Origin: Rhodospirillales bacterium
GTDB lineage: Bacteria > Pseudomonadota > Alphaproteobacteria > Micavibrionales > Micavibrionaceae
DNA: 64,000 nt
Direction: 5' to 3'
Assembly: GCA_023898785.1 (NCBI GenBank)
Contig: CP060239.1
Coordinates: 1,054,001 to 1,118,000 of the forward strand
The notes beneath the pieces are model-generated. The model saw only the letters and a list, made by a program, of their open reading frames with translations, had not been told where the DNA came from and did not search any database. Positions 1 to 7,691 of this stretch are shown one piece after another (within the stretch, counting starts at the first letter, position 1; each line of letters starts with the position of its first letter). Both the position numbers and the translations under genes were made by a program.

Positions 1-610
1 TCCCTGTTTCATCGATAGAATGCGATAGGCCCGGCGTGGTGTAACCACTCACTTCAAAGCCGCTGCGTTCTAACATGCTGCGTGCATGAGCGTATGCCTC
101 GACAGGAACAACATCGTCAGCCTGCCCATGAATAAGGCGCACCGGGATTTTATTTGGTCCCGCTTCCCCGATCATAGAACCGGAATAGCCCAGTACACCG
201 GCCAGCGTTTTTGGGTATCTGGGTGCGGCATACAGACTCATCATCGTGCCCTGAGAAAAGCCAACCAGCGCGGTCTTATTTGCGGGGATCTGATATTTTT
301 CAATTTGATCAGCGATAAATTTCTGCAATATGGGGGCGGCGGTTTCGATTTCTGTGAGCATTTTATCGGGATCACGATCTTGAAAGGAAAACCATTGATA
401 GCTGTTTGGATAGCCTGGGGGGACCATATCGCACACAAACGGCGCATCGGGTGAAACGAACGCGGCGTCAGGCACTTTCGCCGCAAAATACGGCGCCAAT
501 GAGATAAGATCCTGCCCGTTCGAGCCCAGCCCGTGCAGCAAAATCACCAGACTTTCGACCTGCCCTTGCGGCAATGCTTCATAAATATTGTTTATTTCAC
601 CTTCACTCAT
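1..610 (-). CDS. Carboxylesterase/phospholipase family alpha/beta hydrolase, 3' end outside window
   Basis: Serine hydrolase of the YpfH/EstB-like carboxylesterase family, read leftward and cut by the window edge after about 203 codons. Seen in the translation: an oxyanion-hole stretch LHGLGSNG near residue 25, the nucleophile elbow GFSQG with Ser119, an acid-residue stretch HGQADDVVP near residue 170, and a likely catalytic His in GLSHSID just before the edge. All three parts of the triad are therefore present and the gene looks intact. There is no signal peptide, so it is probably cytoplasmic; the family hydrolyses short esters or lysophospholipids. Its ATG lies only 5 bp from the ATG of the divergent LpxR-like gene. 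The substrate cannot be told from sequence. Confidence 0.85.
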   Translation of the reverse strand, partial: MSEGEINNIYEALPQGQVESLVILLHGLGSNGQDLISLAPYFAAKVPDAAFVSPDAPFVCDMVPPGYPNSYQWFSFQDRDPDKMLTEIETAAPILQKFIADQIEKYQIPANKTALVGFSQGTMMSLYAAPRYPKTLAGVLGYSGSMIGEAGPNKIPVRLIHGQADDVVPVEAYAHARSMLERSGFEVSGYTTPGLSHSIDETG

Positions 611-615
611 GCTAT

Positions 616-1671
616 ATGGCTAGCATGATCATGCGCACGACCCAAAGCCTATTCCTATTCGGCCTGTTTTTTCTTGCGGGCAATGTTGCCTGTGCGCAAG
701 AGCCTTCGGTTGAGCAGCAGATCGTCGAGCGCGTTAAAAACTCTGAAAATAAAAATTTTGTCAGCCTGTCGGTAGAAAATGACTCTATTGGCGGGGGGAC
801 GGATCAGTTTTACACCAGCGGCGTGCGCCTGAGCTGGTTCAATGTGAATACACCTGTGCCGCCTATGATTGATGAAATGGCGGATATGGTGCCGACTTTT
901 GATCTCAACGAAACCACCAGCACCCTTTTTACATTGGGGCAGAACATCTATACACCGGAAGATATTCGTATTGCCGCCAATCAGGATAATGACCGGCCAT
1001 GGGCGGCGTTTCTTTACGGTTCTGTGGGGCTGGCGACACTGGAAAATAACCATATTGATGAACTGGAAGTAACGCTCGGCATTGTTGGCCCGGAAGCTTT
1101 GGGTGAACAGGCGCAGAAATTTATTCATAGCCATGTGACAAGTTCTCCAACTCCTAAAGGCTGGCGGCACCAGCTTGATTTTGAGCCTGGACTTATCATC
1201 TCCGCGCAGCGGCGCTGGCCGGGAGCTTATCACAAGACCATCGGCGATTACCGTTTGCGCGCTGAGCCGAATGTAAACGCCTCTTTAGGAAATATTTATA
1301 CCTATATCGGGAGCGGTGTCAGCCTCTCTTTCGGCCCGTATCAGGGATACTTGCAAGATACGCCGCCGCGGGTGCGTCCTGCCATGCCCGGATCAGGTTA
1401 TTTCGAAACGCCGGATCAGAACTGGAGCTGGTATCTGTTTGCCGGGCTCGACGGGCGGCTTATGGGGCACAATATTTTTCTGGATGGCAATACATTCAAA
1501 AGCAGCCACAGCGTCGATAAAAAGCCTTTTGTCGGCGATGTCTCCGCAGGGGTCGCCTTTACGCTTGGCAATTATCGGCTCTCCTATGCGATTAATGGAC
1601 GCTCGAAAGAATTTGACGGGCAAAAGGGAACAAGCGTTTTTGGATCTTTAACGCTGTCGACACGATTCTAG
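616..1671 (+). CDS. LpxR-like lipid A deacylase (DUF2219), outer membrane
   Basis: Outer-membrane beta-barrel of the LpxR/DUF2219 family, which removes the 3'-acyloxyacyl chain from lipid A. A hydrophobic signal peptide ends near AQE (VACAQE). Next comes the family signature VENDSIGGGTDQFYTSG, then GQNIYTPEDI and, further on, GWRHQL, all characteristic of LpxR. The protein ends in Phe (STRF), as outer-membrane barrels usually do. ATGs at 616, 625 and 631 are all possible starts; none has a good ribosome site, and a longer frame from 574 would overlap the divergent esterase start. Membership of the family is clear; deacylase activity is inferred. Confidence 0.85.
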   Translation: MASMIMRTTQSLFLFGLFFLAGNVACAQEPSVEQQIVERVKNSENKNFVSLSVENDSIGGGTDQFYTSGVRLSWFNVNTPVPPMIDEMADMVPTFDLNETTSTLFTLGQNIYTPEDIRIAANQDNDRPWAAFLYGSVGLATLENNHIDELEVTLGIVGPEALGEQAQKFIHSHVTSSPTPKGWRHQLDFEPGLIISAQRRWPGAYHKTIGDYRLRAEPNVNASLGNIYTYIGSGVSLSFGPYQGYLQDTPPRVRPAMPGSGYFETPDQNWSWYLFAGLDGRLMGHNIFLDGNTFKSSHSVDKKPFVGDVSAGVAFTLGNYRLSYAINGRSKEFDGQKGTSVFGSLTLSTRF

Positions 1672-1677
1672 CTCCGG

Positions 1678-1770
1678 CGTCATTGCGAGCGCACGTGAAG
1701 CAATCCATCTATTGGGCAGAACTCAGAGATGGATTTCCGCGTCAGACCTTCTGCCCTCCTCGCAATGACG
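1678..1770. repeat. Palindromic repeat family A, copy 1
   Basis: Imperfect palindrome. The left arm CGTCATTGCGAG...GAAGCAATCCAT and the right arm ATGGATTTCCGCGTC...CTCGCAATGACG pair with each other. It lies between the LpxR-like gene and the small regulator. Other copies are at 4091-4235, 9984-10066, 16830-16921, 46825-47189 and 49596-49707, with a half copy at 40123-40151. Confidence 0.9.
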
Positions 1771-1813
1771 AAATGCAGTGACAATGTCGCTTTCAGCCCG
1801 TATATTCTAATTT

Positions 1814-2128
1814 ATGAAATACGATCTTCTTCATATTCAGGGACAACCCTATGTACTGGTGCCGCTGCATGATTACCGCAGCATGGTCAGCGGCGGGAAA
1901 AATAAGGGACTGCCGGATGAGATTCTCGATGCGCTCACAGCCCGCGAAGAAAGCCCGGTGAAAATTATGCGTAAACATCGCGGCATGACGCAAAAGGAAC
2001 TGGCGGCGCTGGCCGGAATTTCACGGCCCTATCTCACCGAAATTGAAACCGGAAAAAAAGACGGCTCGATTCGCGCGATGAAAGCGCTGGCCGATGTGCT
2101 GGGCGTGAGCGTCGGGGCGCTGGCTTAG
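1814..2128 (+). CDS. Small XRE-type helix-turn-helix regulator (antitoxin-like)
   Basis: A 104-residue DNA-binding protein. The N-terminal part (residues 1-45; YVLVPLHDYRSMV) resembles the N-terminal domains of Phd-like antitoxins. The C-terminal half (about 50-104) is an XRE/Cro helix-turn-helix: MTQKELAALAGISRPYLTEIE, then the closing helix ALADVLGVSVGALA. This layout is common in antitoxins of type II toxin-antitoxin pairs, but no RelE/ParE/HigB-type toxin is adjacent; the next gene is an acetyltransferase. It could be a solitary antitoxin or an ordinary autoregulator. The ATG at 1814 is preceded by a plain AT-rich leader. Confidence 0.75.
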   Translation: MKYDLLHIQGQPYVLVPLHDYRSMVSGGKNKGLPDEILDALTAREESPVKIMRKHRGMTQKELAALAGISRPYLTEIETGKKDGSIRAMKALADVLGVSVGALA

Positions 2129-2167
2129 TTTGACAAGTTTATACTCAATATATTATACATAATCATT

Positions 2168-2650
2168 ATGTTTACATACCGACTTACACAACCCTGGGAA
2201 TATGATGAGATTGCGGCCTTAAACTGGCTGCCGCAGAGCGTTCGTGATGCGTTTTCCCGTTTCAGCGACCGGACGAAAGATATCATCGCCTTTAAATACA
2301 TCAATAATGGAATCATTGAAGGTGTTGGCATTGCGAAATTTAAACATAATCGTCTGGGAACGCATATCGTCATTGGCCACCTGAATGTCAAGGATGGCTG
2401 TCGAGGCCAAGGCATCGGCAGCGCTCTGCTCAATCATTTTTTAGAGATTTCTGTTCAAAATCATGTTCCTTGCCGACTGCAAGTCGCTCCCTTTAATCGC
2501 GGGGCCAAACGGCTATATGGGCGGTTTGATTTTTCTGTGGCTCCCGATGAACAGGACCCTGGAACACTTTGGATGGCCAGATATCCGTTATCGTTTCAAC
2601 CCGCCCATAATGCCGCGCATGACTTCGCGGGCGATAGTGCGGCCTATTGA
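2168..2650 (+). CDS. GNAT-family N-acetyltransferase
   Basis: A 160-residue GCN5-related acetyltransferase. The acetyl-CoA binding motif is GCRGQGIGSALLNHFLEIS (residues ~78-96), preceded by the beta strand HIVIGHLNVKDG. Near the C-terminus is the family strand VPCRLQVAPFNRGAKRLYGRFDF, with the usual AxxLYxxxGF-type ending. The acceptor substrate cannot be predicted. Its last 63 bp overlap, tail to tail, the end of the HerA-like gene on the other strand; the residues after about 140 (SFQPAHNAAHDFAGD) fall in that overlap and are not typical GNAT sequence. The annotated tail may therefore be a stop-codon extension into the neighbour. Confidence 0.8.
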   Translation: MFTYRLTQPWEYDEIAALNWLPQSVRDAFSRFSDRTKDIIAFKYINNGIIEGVGIAKFKHNRLGTHIVIGHLNVKDGCRGQGIGSALLNHFLEISVQNHVPCRLQVAPFNRGAKRLYGRFDFSVAPDEQDPGTLWMARYPLSFQPAHNAAHDFAGDSAAY

Positions 2651-4075
2651 AGAGCTGATTGAACGCACCATAGATTTTACAGCCGCTTCGCCGACGCTTT
2701 GACGGCTGGAGCGGTGTTTGGGTTGAGCATTCTCAGCCGCCTCTTGCGCTTTTTCAGCCTGCTCGGCGGCTTTTTTGGCGCGCAGCTGCAATACTTCATA
2801 GGCGCTTTCGCGGTCCTGTGTCTGGTTATATTTTGTGCCCAGACCGCTGGCTTTCATCTGCATGGTTTTGGCGTCAGGACTAGCCGGGCCGAGGCGTGAG
2901 GATGGTGGGCGGATTAGTGTGCGCTGGACAATTGAGGGCTGGCCATTACCTTCCAGAGTCGAGACCAGCGCCTCGCCGACACCCAGTTCGGTGATGACTT
3001 CAGCCACGTCGAATTTGTCATTTTCGCGGTAAGTCTGGGCTGCCAGCTTGATGGCCTTTTGCTGTTTGGGGGTGAAGGCGCGCAAGGCGTGCTGGATGCG
3101 GTTTCCGAGCTGACCCAAGATACTGTCAGGAACGTCTGCGGGGTTTTGAGTGATAAAGAACACGCCAACGCCTTTGGAACGAATCAGACGCACGACTTGC
3201 TCCACCTTATCGAGCAGCGCCTTGGGCGCGTCATCAAAAAGCAAATGCGCTTCATCGAAAAAGAAGACCAGTTTCGGGCGGTCGGCGTCACCAGCCTCTG
3301 GCAGTTCCTCGAATAATTCAGCCAGCAGCCAGAGCAGGAAGGTGGCGTAGAGCCGGGGGGATTGCATCAATTTATCGGCGGCGAGGATGTTGACATGGCC
3401 ACGCCCGTCGAGATCGGTGCGCATAAAATCGCGTAAGTCCAGCGCGGGTTCGCCGAAGAAATCAGCCGCGCCTTGATCTTCGAGGCGCAGAAGTGAACGC
3501 TGAATTGCGCCGACGCTTTGCGGGCTGACATTGCCGTAGGTTTTGGAAATTTCGGCGCGTTGTTCATGCACGGTATTCAGGAGTGCACGCAGATCTTTAA
3601 GGTCGAGCAGCAGCAGGCCTTGTTCGTCGGCCACGCGGAAGGCGATATTGAGGACGCCTTCCTGTGTGTCGTTAAGTTCGAGAATGCGCGCCAGCAAAAG
3701 CGGGCCCATTTCGGAAACAGTCGTGCGGATCGGATGGCCCTGATCCCCAAACAAATCCCAGAATACGGCTGGGTAGGCCCGCGCTTTATATTCATCGCCA
3801 AAACCGATGATGTCAGCGCGTTTGGTCAGGAAATCCTGCATTTCTGAGGGCTGGCAAATACCGGACAGGTCGCCCTTCACATCGGCCATAAAGACCGGCA
3901 CACCCACATCAGAAAAGCCTTCGGCCAAATTTTGCAGCGTGACAGTTTTTCCCGTTCCAGTCGCCCCGGCGATCAGACCATGACGGTTCCCCCATTTCAG
4001 CGGGAGGTACTGGGCGAGTTTTTCTTTGCCAACGCTTTGGCCGACATAAACGGCATCGTCTCTAAGCTTTTTCAT
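2588..4075 (-). CDS. HerA-like/YjgR family ATPase (DUF853)
   Basis: A 495-residue P-loop ATPase of the DUF853/YjgR group, related to the HerA/FtsK hexameric DNA-translocating ATPases. Walker A GATGTGKT is at residues 37-44, followed by FMADVKGDLSGI. Walker B is LVFFFDEAHLL (about residue 270). A typical sensor stretch FFITQNPADVPDSILGQLGNRIQH follows. The C-terminal 90 residues are Ala/Glu/Lys-rich and probably coiled coil, ending in a Gly/Arg-rich tail. There is no signal peptide, so it is cytoplasmic. The cellular role of the family is not established. Repeat A copy 2 lies directly upstream, between it and metC. Confidence 0.88.
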   Translation of the reverse strand: MKKLRDDAVYVGQSVGKEKLAQYLPLKWGNRHGLIAGATGTGKTVTLQNLAEGFSDVGVPVFMADVKGDLSGICQPSEMQDFLTKRADIIGFGDEYKARAYPAVFWDLFGDQGHPIRTTVSEMGPLLLARILELNDTQEGVLNIAFRVADEQGLLLLDLKDLRALLNTVHEQRAEISKTYGNVSPQSVGAIQRSLLRLEDQGAADFFGEPALDLRDFMRTDLDGRGHVNILAADKLMQSPRLYATFLLWLLAELFEELPEAGDADRPKLVFFFDEAHLLFDDAPKALLDKVEQVVRLIRSKGVGVFFITQNPADVPDSILGQLGNRIQHALRAFTPKQQKAIKLAAQTYRENDKFDVAEVITELGVGEALVSTLEGNGQPSIVQRTLIRPPSSRLGPASPDAKTMQMKASGLGTKYNQTQDRESAYEVLQLRAKKAAEQAEKAQEAAENAQPKHRSSRQSVGEAAVKSMVRSISSSIGRTIAREVMRGIMGGLKR

Positions 4076-4090
4076 GCTTCATTCCTCTTT

Positions 4091-4235
4091 GTCATTGCGA
4101 GCGCGAAGCAAATGCATAGCATTTGTTCGCATTTTTATAAAGCAAACAAATCTGTGAGTTGCTTTGCGCGAAGCAATCCAGAAACAGCAAAACAAAAATG
4201 GATTGCCGCGTCGTCTTTGCCTCCTCGCAATGACG
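4091..4235. repeat. Palindromic repeat family A, copy 2 (long form)
   Basis: A long version (145 bp) with outer arms GTCATTGCGAG and CTCGCAATGACG. The inner part holds a secondary palindrome around GCAAATGCATAGCATTTG (about 4108-4125) and a second internal GAAGCAATCCAG half-site. It fills the space between the end of metC and the start of the HerA-like gene. Confidence 0.88.
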
Positions 4236-4236
4236 G

Positions 4237-5403
4237 TTACTTTAGTTTCTTAAATGCCTGTTCCAGGTCAGCGATGAGATCGTCTGGATCTTCAAGGCCG
4301 ATTTGCAGACGCAAGAGTTGTCCGGTTTCGTTCCATTTTTTGGCTTTGCGCCAGCCGATTTCGATTTGCGGCTGGAGCAGGCTCATATAGCCGCCCCATG
4401 AACTGCCGATGGGAAAGAGTTCCAGCACGTTGATGAAATTACTGACCTGCTCTTTGGAATAATCTTTGAGCAAGATGCTGAGCAATCCGTTAGAACCGGA
4501 AAAATCACGTTTCCACAGAGCGTGGGTTGGGTGATCGGGCAACGCGACGTGATAAACGCGGCGCACCTCATCCCTGCCCTGTAGCCACTGCGCGATTTGC
4601 AGGGCGCTGGCGGCCTGGCGCTTCATACGCATTTTCATGGTGCGCAACCCGCGCAGAGCCAGCGATAAATCCAACGAGCCGGGGCAATGGCCGAGATCAA
4701 CATGCGCGGATTTGAGGCGCTTATAATGCTCTTCGGTATCGGCGACGGCGTAGCCCAAATTCACATCGGCATGGCCGCTAATATATTTGGTCGCGGCGCA
4801 GACCGAGATATTGACTCCATGCGCCAAAGGCTTGAACAGCAGACCGCTGGCCCAAGTGTTATCCATGATCGTCGTAACGCCGCGTGCTTTGGCTTCTTTG
4901 ACAATGGCGGGGACATCCTGCACCTCGAATGTCGCCGAGCCGGGTGATTCCAGATAAATTACGGCGGTGTTATCCTTGATCAGGTCTTTGATCCCTGCCC
5001 CTACGCATGGATCATAATATTCGACTTCGACGCCGAAACGTCCCAGAAGTTTATCGCAGGCGATGCGGGTGGGCGGATAGATGCTGTCGCACGTCAGCAG
5101 ATGATCGCCTGCTTTTAAAAAAGCCAGAAGCGCGGCGGTAATCGGGGCGAGACCGGTCGAAGAGCTTACCGCCTTATACCCCCCTTCCAACTCCGCCATT
5201 GCCGTTTCGAAATGATTGCTTAAGGGATGGCTGATATTGGCGTAGGTAAATTTCTGGCCTTTTTTGGTTTCGTAGCCTTCCAGGTCCTTATATTTAATCG
5301 TGGAGGCCTGCACGATCGGCGGGTTCATTATGCCGTGATAATCATCCGGGTCGCGGCCCAGTTTGGTTAGAAGCGTGTCTTCTTTGAATTTCTTGTCGCT
5401 CAT
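4237..5403 (-). CDS. metC: Cystathionine beta-lyase
   Basis: PLP enzyme of the Cys/Met metabolism family, cleaving cystathionine to homocysteine, pyruvate and ammonia in methionine synthesis. It has 388 residues, the usual length. Seen: YANISHPLSNHFETAMAELEG (substrate/PLP entry region), SSSTGLAPI (phosphate-binding turn), DNTWASGLLFKPLAHG (PLP-contacting Asp) and CAATKYISGHAD with the Schiff-base Lys206. The C-terminal domain has SLSLALRGLRTMKMR and GSSWGGYMSLLQP, characteristic of MetC rather than MetB or MetZ. Its ATG overlaps the stop of the upstream amidase gene by 4 bp (ATGA), so the two are translationally coupled. Confidence 0.93.
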   Translation of the reverse strand: MSDKKFKEDTLLTKLGRDPDDYHGIMNPPIVQASTIKYKDLEGYETKKGQKFTYANISHPLSNHFETAMAELEGGYKAVSSSTGLAPITAALLAFLKAGDHLLTCDSIYPPTRIACDKLLGRFGVEVEYYDPCVGAGIKDLIKDNTAVIYLESPGSATFEVQDVPAIVKEAKARGVTTIMDNTWASGLLFKPLAHGVNISVCAATKYISGHADVNLGYAVADTEEHYKRLKSAHVDLGHCPGSLDLSLALRGLRTMKMRMKRQAASALQIAQWLQGRDEVRRVYHVALPDHPTHALWKRDFSGSNGLLSILLKDYSKEQVSNFINVLELFPIGSSWGGYMSLLQPQIEIGWRKAKKWNETGQLLRLQIGLEDPDDLIADLEQAFKKLK

Positions 5404-6227
5404 ATTTTTATCTCATAGTCCCGGTCATGCTGAAGCGCGGGGATACTGGCGCGCGCTTTTTCAACTTCATTTAAATCGATTTCAGCCGTTATGATACCGA
5501 TTTCCCGCTCCATTGCAGACAAAATCTCGCCCCAGGGGCTGATAATCATCGAATGCCCCCATGTCTGGCGTCCTCCTTCATGCTCGCCGGTCTGGGCAGC
5601 GGCCAAAACGAAGCTGCCGGTTTCGATGGCGCGGGCGCGCAGCAGGACTTCCCAATGCGCCTGACCGGTCGGCATGGTGAAGGCGCTCGGCGCAGTGAGG
5701 ATTTGCGCGCCTGCTTTGGCCATATCGCGCCAGAGATGGGGAAAGCGCAGATCATAGCAAATGCCCATGCCGAGCTTTACGCCCTCCATATCGGCGATCG
5801 CGGCTTTCGTGCCCGGTTCGAATTCAGCGCTTTCACGATAAAATTCAGTGCGCGAGAGAGTGACATCGAACATGTGGATTTTGTCGTAGGTTTGAACGAT
5901 TTTGCCATCAGGGGGAAATAAAAAAGAGCGGTTTGCGAGTTTTTCGCCGCTAACACGCACACCCAGCGAGCCTATCAGCAGCCAGATGCCCAACTCTTTG
6001 GCCAATGCGGCGAAAAAGGCAATAGGCTTGTGCGCGCTCATATCGCCGGAGGTGGCGACGCGGTCTTTGACGTAGCGGCGCATCTGATCAGTGTTTTCGG
6101 GCGTCAGTATGAACTGCGCACCCTGCTCTGCCGCCTTGCGGATGAGGGCAGCGGCAGCCTTCATGTTTTCATCCATATCCGGGCTGCTGGTCAATTGAAT
6201 ACAGGCGGTTTTGATTTTATTGTTCAT
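5400..6227 (-). CDS. Carbon-nitrogen hydrolase (Nit1/Nit2-type amidase)
   Basis: A 275-residue nitrilase-superfamily amidase. The catalytic triad is visible: Glu44 (TPENTDQ), Lys116 (YDKIHMFDV) and Cys157 (GICYDLRFPHLW). The sequence resembles deaminated-glutathione amidase/omega-amidase (Nit1/Nit2), which hydrolyses off-products of transamination. In many alphaproteobacteria this gene lies next to grxC and comF, as here, which fits a glutathione-related repair role. It is the first gene of a two-gene unit with metC (4-bp overlap). The exact substrate is inferred from context and family. Confidence 0.87.
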   Translation of the reverse strand: MNNKIKTACIQLTSSPDMDENMKAAAALIRKAAEQGAQFILTPENTDQMRRYVKDRVATSGDMSAHKPIAFFAALAKELGIWLLIGSLGVRVSGEKLANRSFLFPPDGKIVQTYDKIHMFDVTLSRTEFYRESAEFEPGTKAAIADMEGVKLGMGICYDLRFPHLWRDMAKAGAQILTAPSAFTMPTGQAHWEVLLRARAIETGSFVLAAAQTGEHEGGRQTWGHSMIISPWGEILSAMEREIGIITAEIDLNEVEKARASIPALQHDRDYEIKI

Positions 6228-6240
6228 TCTTTTCTTTCTA

Positions 6241-6331
6241 TGTCATCCCGAGCGCAGTCGAGGGATCTTTTCTTTTAACTGTTTACAAAGATCCCTCCAC
6301 TCCGGGCTAACGCCCTTCGGTCGGGATGACG
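6241..6331. repeat. Palindromic repeat family B, copy 1
   Basis: A second palindromic family. The left arm TGTCATCCCGAGCGCAGTCG and following AGGGATCTTTT pair with the right arm AAGATCCCT...CGGTCGGGATGACG. It sits between grxC and the amidase gene, both read leftward. A half copy is at 9096-9127. Confidence 0.85.
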
Positions 6332-6338
6332 TCAAAAG

Positions 6339-6593
6339 CTACTCCAAAAGTCCATCCAACTCGTTATTCGTATCGAGCATGTGCAGATCATCGCAGCCGC
6401 CGATCAGCTTATCATCAATGAAAATCTGCGGGACGGTTTTCGGCCCGCCGGTGCGTTCGACCATTTTCGCGCGCGCTGCTTCATCCCCGGTTATGTCATA
6501 CCCCGTATATTCCACGCCCTTTTTATCCAGCAATGCGCGGGCTTTTTTGCAATAAGGGCATGTGGTCCAATAATAAATTTCAACGTTTGCCAT
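6339..6593 (-). CDS. grxC: Glutaredoxin 3
   Basis: An 84-residue dithiol glutaredoxin that reduces disulfides and glutathionylated proteins with glutathione in the cytoplasm. Active site CPYC at residues 12-15; the glutathione-binding TVPQIFIDDKLIGGCDDL stretch follows, with the cis-Pro after Val. Length and motifs match GrxC of the alphaproteobacteria, which commonly sits in a comF-grxC-amidase neighbourhood. Here comF and grxC are separated by about 2.6 kb of insertion-sequence debris, so the ancestral block has been opened. The upstream leader reads AAGGAGATTC just before the ATG, a good ribosome site. Confidence 0.95.
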   Translation of the reverse strand: MANVEIYYWTTCPYCKKARALLDKKGVEYTGYDITGDEAARAKMVERTGGPKTVPQIFIDDKLIGGCDDLHMLDTNNELDGLLE

Positions 6594-6750
6594 TCATGAA
6601 TCTCCTTCTTATGACTGAATCTCACGAAAAAAGTAGTGCGATCATAGCGGTAAGGCAAATAAATCTTCGGGTAAATACTAGGCTCAGGACCTAATAAACA
6701 GGATTCACCGGTTAATTTGTGGTTCATTGATAATGAAAGAGAATTTCATC

Positions 6751-6888
6751 ATGAGGGCTTTGTATTGGTTACCAGAGGAGCGGTTAAAGAAGATAGAGCC
6801 CTATTTTCTGCTGTCACGCGGGGTACCGCGCGTGAATGATATGCGGGTTATCAGCAGCAGCATCTTTGCTCCCAAGTGTGGCTTGTAG
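6751..6888 (+). pseudogene. IS5-family transposase, N-terminal remnant
   Basis: A 45-codon frame whose first 39 residues (YWLPEERLKKIEPYF, then SRGVPRVNDMRVIS) match the start of IS5-family transposases of the type YWLTDEQ..KI.P.FP...G.PRVDDRRVISG. After residue 39 the similarity stops abruptly and the frame closes at a TAG. The catalytic domain is missing. A C-terminal piece of the same kind of transposase is found on the same strand at 8960-9095. Confidence 0.75.
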
Positions 6889-6904
6889 TGGCGTGATGCG
6901 CAGG

Positions 6905-6987
6905 GCGAAGACAGCCAGTCCACAATTTTCCCTTTTCCCTTTTCCTTCATCGCCCCACTGAGACCCGATCACCGCTACGTTACTCAT
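6905..6987 (-). pseudogene. purA (adenylosuccinate synthetase) 5'-end remnant
   Basis: Read leftward from the ATG at 6987 the translation is MSNVAVIGSQWGDEGKGK, the hallmark N-terminus of PurA including the GTP/IMP-binding loop. A 7-bp duplication (AGGGAAA) then shifts the frame; one frame over, the expected IVDWLSS continues. Beyond that the purA similarity fades, just before the IS5 remnant. About 25 codons of a roughly 430-codon gene remain, so this is a dead fragment. PurA is needed for AMP synthesis, so an intact copy is presumably elsewhere in the genome. Confidence 0.75.
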
Positions 6988-7379
6988 ATTGTTTTTTTCC
7001 TTTTTTTATTCACTTATTTTACTATAAACCAACTCAAGATAAGTATTGGCCCATACAAAAATAATAACACTAGAAATTCCTTGATATATTGCTTCCAACC
7101 ATATTTAAGCACTCCTGTTCTTTGCTCTTTCTGCCAATAATATTCCCCAACAATCCGCACGAAAGAATACTGAATAAAAAGCAAGGCAGGATACAGCAAA
7201 TAAAAATGGAACGTTACATAATCACTTCCTAAATCCTCCCCTTCTTTTTGAAAAATTAAGGTATCCAAAGCACCTGCAATAAAAAAATTTAAAAAAAGCC
7301 ACGCACAAAAGAGAGGTGGTCCCAAGAATTCGGACAGTGAGTTAAGCTACGATCTATGACCGAAGGAGGGTCATGGATT

Positions 7380-7691
7380 ATGAGCAAGACAAGGAAGAAC
7401 TACCCGGCGAAGTTTAAAGCGCAGGTTGCGCTGGCGGCGTTGCGGGAGGACGCGCCGATCACGGAGCTGTCATCCCGTTACGGGGTGCATGCGACGGTCA
7501 TTCACCGTTGGAAGAAGGAGGCTCTGGCTGCGCTGGAGGCGGGTTTTGCGGGCAAGCTGGAATCGCGAGCGGACGCGCATAACGCCGAGGTCAGGGACTT
7601 GCACGCCAAGATCGGACAGCTGACAGTGGAACGTGATTTTTTAGCCGATGCCTCCGCCCGGTTGCGGTCCGGGGGCGGCAGGAAATGGTAG
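7380..7691 (+). CDS. IS3-family transposase OrfA (helix-turn-helix subunit)
   Basis: A 103-residue DNA-binding OrfA of an IS3 element. Residues 1-50 contain the helix-turn-helix (KFKAQVALAALRED..ELSSRYGVHATVIHRWKKEAL), followed by a leucine-zipper-like helix (VRDLHAKIGQLTVERDFLADAS). The start at 7380 was chosen because GGAGGG lies 11 bp upstream; an ATG at 7356 would also be in frame. The end overlaps orfB by 7 bp, with orfB in the -1 frame, the usual arrangement for producing the OrfAB fusion by frameshifting. Confidence 0.9.
   Translation: MSKTRKNYPAKFKAQVALAALREDAPITELSSRYGVHATVIHRWKKEALAALEAGFAGKLESRADAHNAEVRDLHAKIGQLTVERDFLADASARLRSGGGRKW

Noticed and set aside
1814..2650. Toxin-antitoxin pair made of the XRE protein and the GNAT protein
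   Set aside because: GNAT toxins pair with RHH (DUF1778) antitoxins and are coupled; here the gap is about 40 bp, the regulator is XRE-type, and the GNAT is not of the toxin subgroup by eye.
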